This document shows positions 4,226 to 5,706 of a DNA stretch of 5,706 nucleotides, one piece after another (position 1 is the stretch's first letter; each line of letters begins with the position of its first letter). Source of the stretch: Nitrospinales bacterium. GTDB taxonomy: Bacteria; Nitrospinota_A; UBA7883; JACRGQ01. The notes under the pieces are model-generated. The model was not told the origin of the DNA, made no database searches, and worked only from the letters and a program-made list of their open reading frames with translations. The translations under genes and the position numbers were made by a program. The DNA is taken from assembly GCA_023248615.1 (NCBI GenBank), contig JAHFEI010000145.1:1-5706 (forward strand). The letters run 5' to 3'.

Positions 4226-5706
4226 TTACTTGGCCTGCTTCGCCAACCCTAATGCGCCACCTGCCCTTATCTGGTCTTTCTCCCTGTCGGCAAGGCCGTG
4301 CTTCACCGGGATGTCGACACCCTTGGTCTCGTTACGCACTATGATGTTGTCGCTATCCAGGTTGCCCACGTTGATGGACAGCGTATCCCCCTGCGCGATC
4401 TTGTCGTAATCGGCTTCGTTTACGAACGTAAGCGGCACGATACCGAAATTGACCAGGTTGGAGCGGTGTATGCGGGCAAACGCCTTTACAATGACCGCCT
4501 TGATGCCCAAGTACATCGGAGCCAGCGCCGCATGCTCGCGGGAAGAGCCTTGGCCGTAGTTCGAGCCGCCGACGATGAAACCGCCGCCAGCCGCTTTTGC
4601 GCGGTCGTGGAACGTGGCATCTACGGATGCGAACACGTGCTTGGATATTTCCGGGATGTTGGAGCGCAACGGAAGTATCTTGGCTCCGGCCGGCATGATG
4701 TGGTCTGTGGTTATGTTATCGCCAACCTTCAGCAACACCGAGCCGGAAAGCACCGGCTCCAGCGGCTTGGTTTCCGGTAGCGGCTTGATGTTCGGGCCGC
4801 GTACCACTTCCACCGCCTTTTTGGACGGCTTCACTATCATGTTGTCCAACACCATGAAGGTTTTGGGCCAGGTTATCTTCGGCGCGGTTTTGCCAAGCTT
4901 GCGCGGGTCGGTAATCTCGCCCGTAAGCGCGGCGGCTATGCAGGTTTCGACCGAGCCAAGGTAAACCGAGGCATCTTTCGTACCGGATCGGCCCGGGAAA
5001 TTCCTGTTGAACGACCGCACGGCAACGCCGCCGCTTGGCGGGGCAAAGCCCATGCCGATACAGGGGCCGCAACCGGATTCCAGTATGCGCGCGCCAGCCG
5101 CTATCATATGCTTCAACGCGCCATTGGCGGATATCATCTCGTACACCTGCTTGGAACCTGGGGTTATGGCAAGCGAAAGGCCTGGATGCACCGTTTTGCC
5201 CTTCAGCATCGCCGCCACCGTCATAAGGTCGCGGAATGAGGAGTTGGTGCAGGAACCTACGGCAACCTGCACGACCTTCGTCCCTTTCAGGCCCTTCACT
5301 TCCGTGATGTTGTCCGGGCTGTGCGGCTGTGCGGTAAGCGGCTCCAGCTTGCCCAGGTCTATTTCAAGCGCTACGTCGTAGGTTGCGTCCGCATCGGCGG
5401 AAAGCGCCTTGAAATCCTTGCCGCGCTTTTGTGCGACGAGGAATTTTTTGGTAACGTCATCGGATGGGAACACAGAGGTAGTTGCGCCCAACTCCGCGCC
5501 CATGTTGGTGATGGTTGCGCGTTCCGGCACGGACAGCGTCTTCACGCCGGGGCCGGTGTACTCCACTACCCTGCCTACGCCGCCCTTTACGGTCAGCTTG
5601 CGCAGGACTTCGAGAATGATATCCTTCGCGGCAACCCACGGCCTGAGCTTGCCGGTAAGGCGCACATTAACAACCTGTGGGCAGGTAAGGTGAAAAGGAA
5701 CGCCAG
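4226..5706 (-). CDS. acn: Aconitate hydratase, Aquifex-type (5' end beyond the window)
   Basis: Iron-sulfur enzyme that isomerises citrate and isocitrate via cis-aconitate in the citric acid cycle. The gene runs off the right edge; 492 residues are visible, starting GVPFHLTCPQVVNVRLTGKL, and roughly the first 150 residues are missing if it has the usual length near 640. The [4Fe-4S] ligands are Cys152 (AVGSCTNSS), Cys212 and Cys215 (ESGCGPCIGMG), counting from the first whole codon at 5704; the first Cys codon is at 5249-5251. The C-terminal swivel domain carries the GSNYGQGSSREHAALAP active-site motif. The compact length and the sequence around SVPERATITNMGAELGATTS fit the short Aquifex-type aconitase rather than AcnA or AcnB. 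The frame is uninterrupted. The mdh gene follows after 37 bases, so the two probably share an mRNA. Confidence 0.95.
   Translation of the reverse strand, partial: GVPFHLTCPQVVNVRLTGKLRPWVAAKDIILEVLRKLTVKGGVGRVVEYTGPGVKTLSVPERATITNMGAELGATTSVFPSDDVTKKFLVAQKRGKDFKALSADADATYDVALEIDLGKLEPLTAQPHSPDNITEVKGLKGTKVVQVAVGSCTNSSFRDLMTVAAMLKGKTVHPGLSLAITPGSKQVYEMISANGALKHMIAAGARILESGCGPCIGMGFAPPSGGVAVRSFNRNFPGRSGTKDASVYLGSVETCIAAALTGEITDPRKLGKTAPKITWPKTFMVLDNMIVKPSKKAVEVVRGPNIKPLPETKPLEPVLSGSVLLKVGDNITTDHIMPAGAKILPLRSNIPEISKHVFASVDATFHDRAKAAGGGFIVGGSNYGQGSSREHAALAPMYLGIKAVIVKAFARIHRSNLVNFGIVPLTFVNEADYDKIAQGDTLSINVGNLDSDNIIVRNETKGVDIPVKHGLADREKDQIRAGGALGLAKQAK

Overview
The window is bacterial chromosomal DNA from a moderately GC-rich genome with densely packed genes, and it is mostly housekeeping. 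Isoleucine is often written ATA despite the GC content. The gene set (Obg GTPase, a c-di-GMP-type PilZ protein, a ComF-family protein, an LDH-like malate dehydrogenase and an Aquifex-type aconitase) suits a Gram-negative, probably respiring lineage such as Nitrospinota, Nitrospirota or a deltaproteobacterial relative. That placement is inference from family flavour only.

Layout. Positions 1-184 are a non-coding leader with an imperfect direct repeat and a perfect 12-bp palindrome. A plus-strand cluster follows: obgE (185-1234), a YcgR-like PilZ-domain protein (1279-1992) and a ComF-family phosphoribosyltransferase (1985-2731, overlapping the PilZ stop). Next is a 538-base non-coding stretch (2732-3269) between convergent gene blocks. 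It is packed with hairpins and holds a pair of 20-base inverted arms (2921-2940 and 3124-3143, 19/20 matched). On the minus strand, transcribed right to left, lie a 5'-truncated aconitase gene (running off the window at 5706) and, 37 bases after it, a malate dehydrogenase gene (4188 to 3270).

How the genes work together. Aconitase and malate dehydrogenase are both citric-acid-cycle enzymes and probably share a transcript. The plus-strand genes link ribosome assembly (Obg), c-di-GMP sensing (PilZ) and a PRPP-binding ComF protein in what looks like one transcription unit; their functional link is unknown.

The most notable points are two. The malate dehydrogenase frame is broken near 4000-4001, where about 14 bases appear to be missing compared with the family, which disrupts an otherwise intact gene. 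The 2732-3269 spacer is repeat-rich and has MITE-like architecture, with a signal-peptide-like frame that has no start codon on its left side. I found no convincing wholly new system, RNA gene, CRISPR array or transposase.
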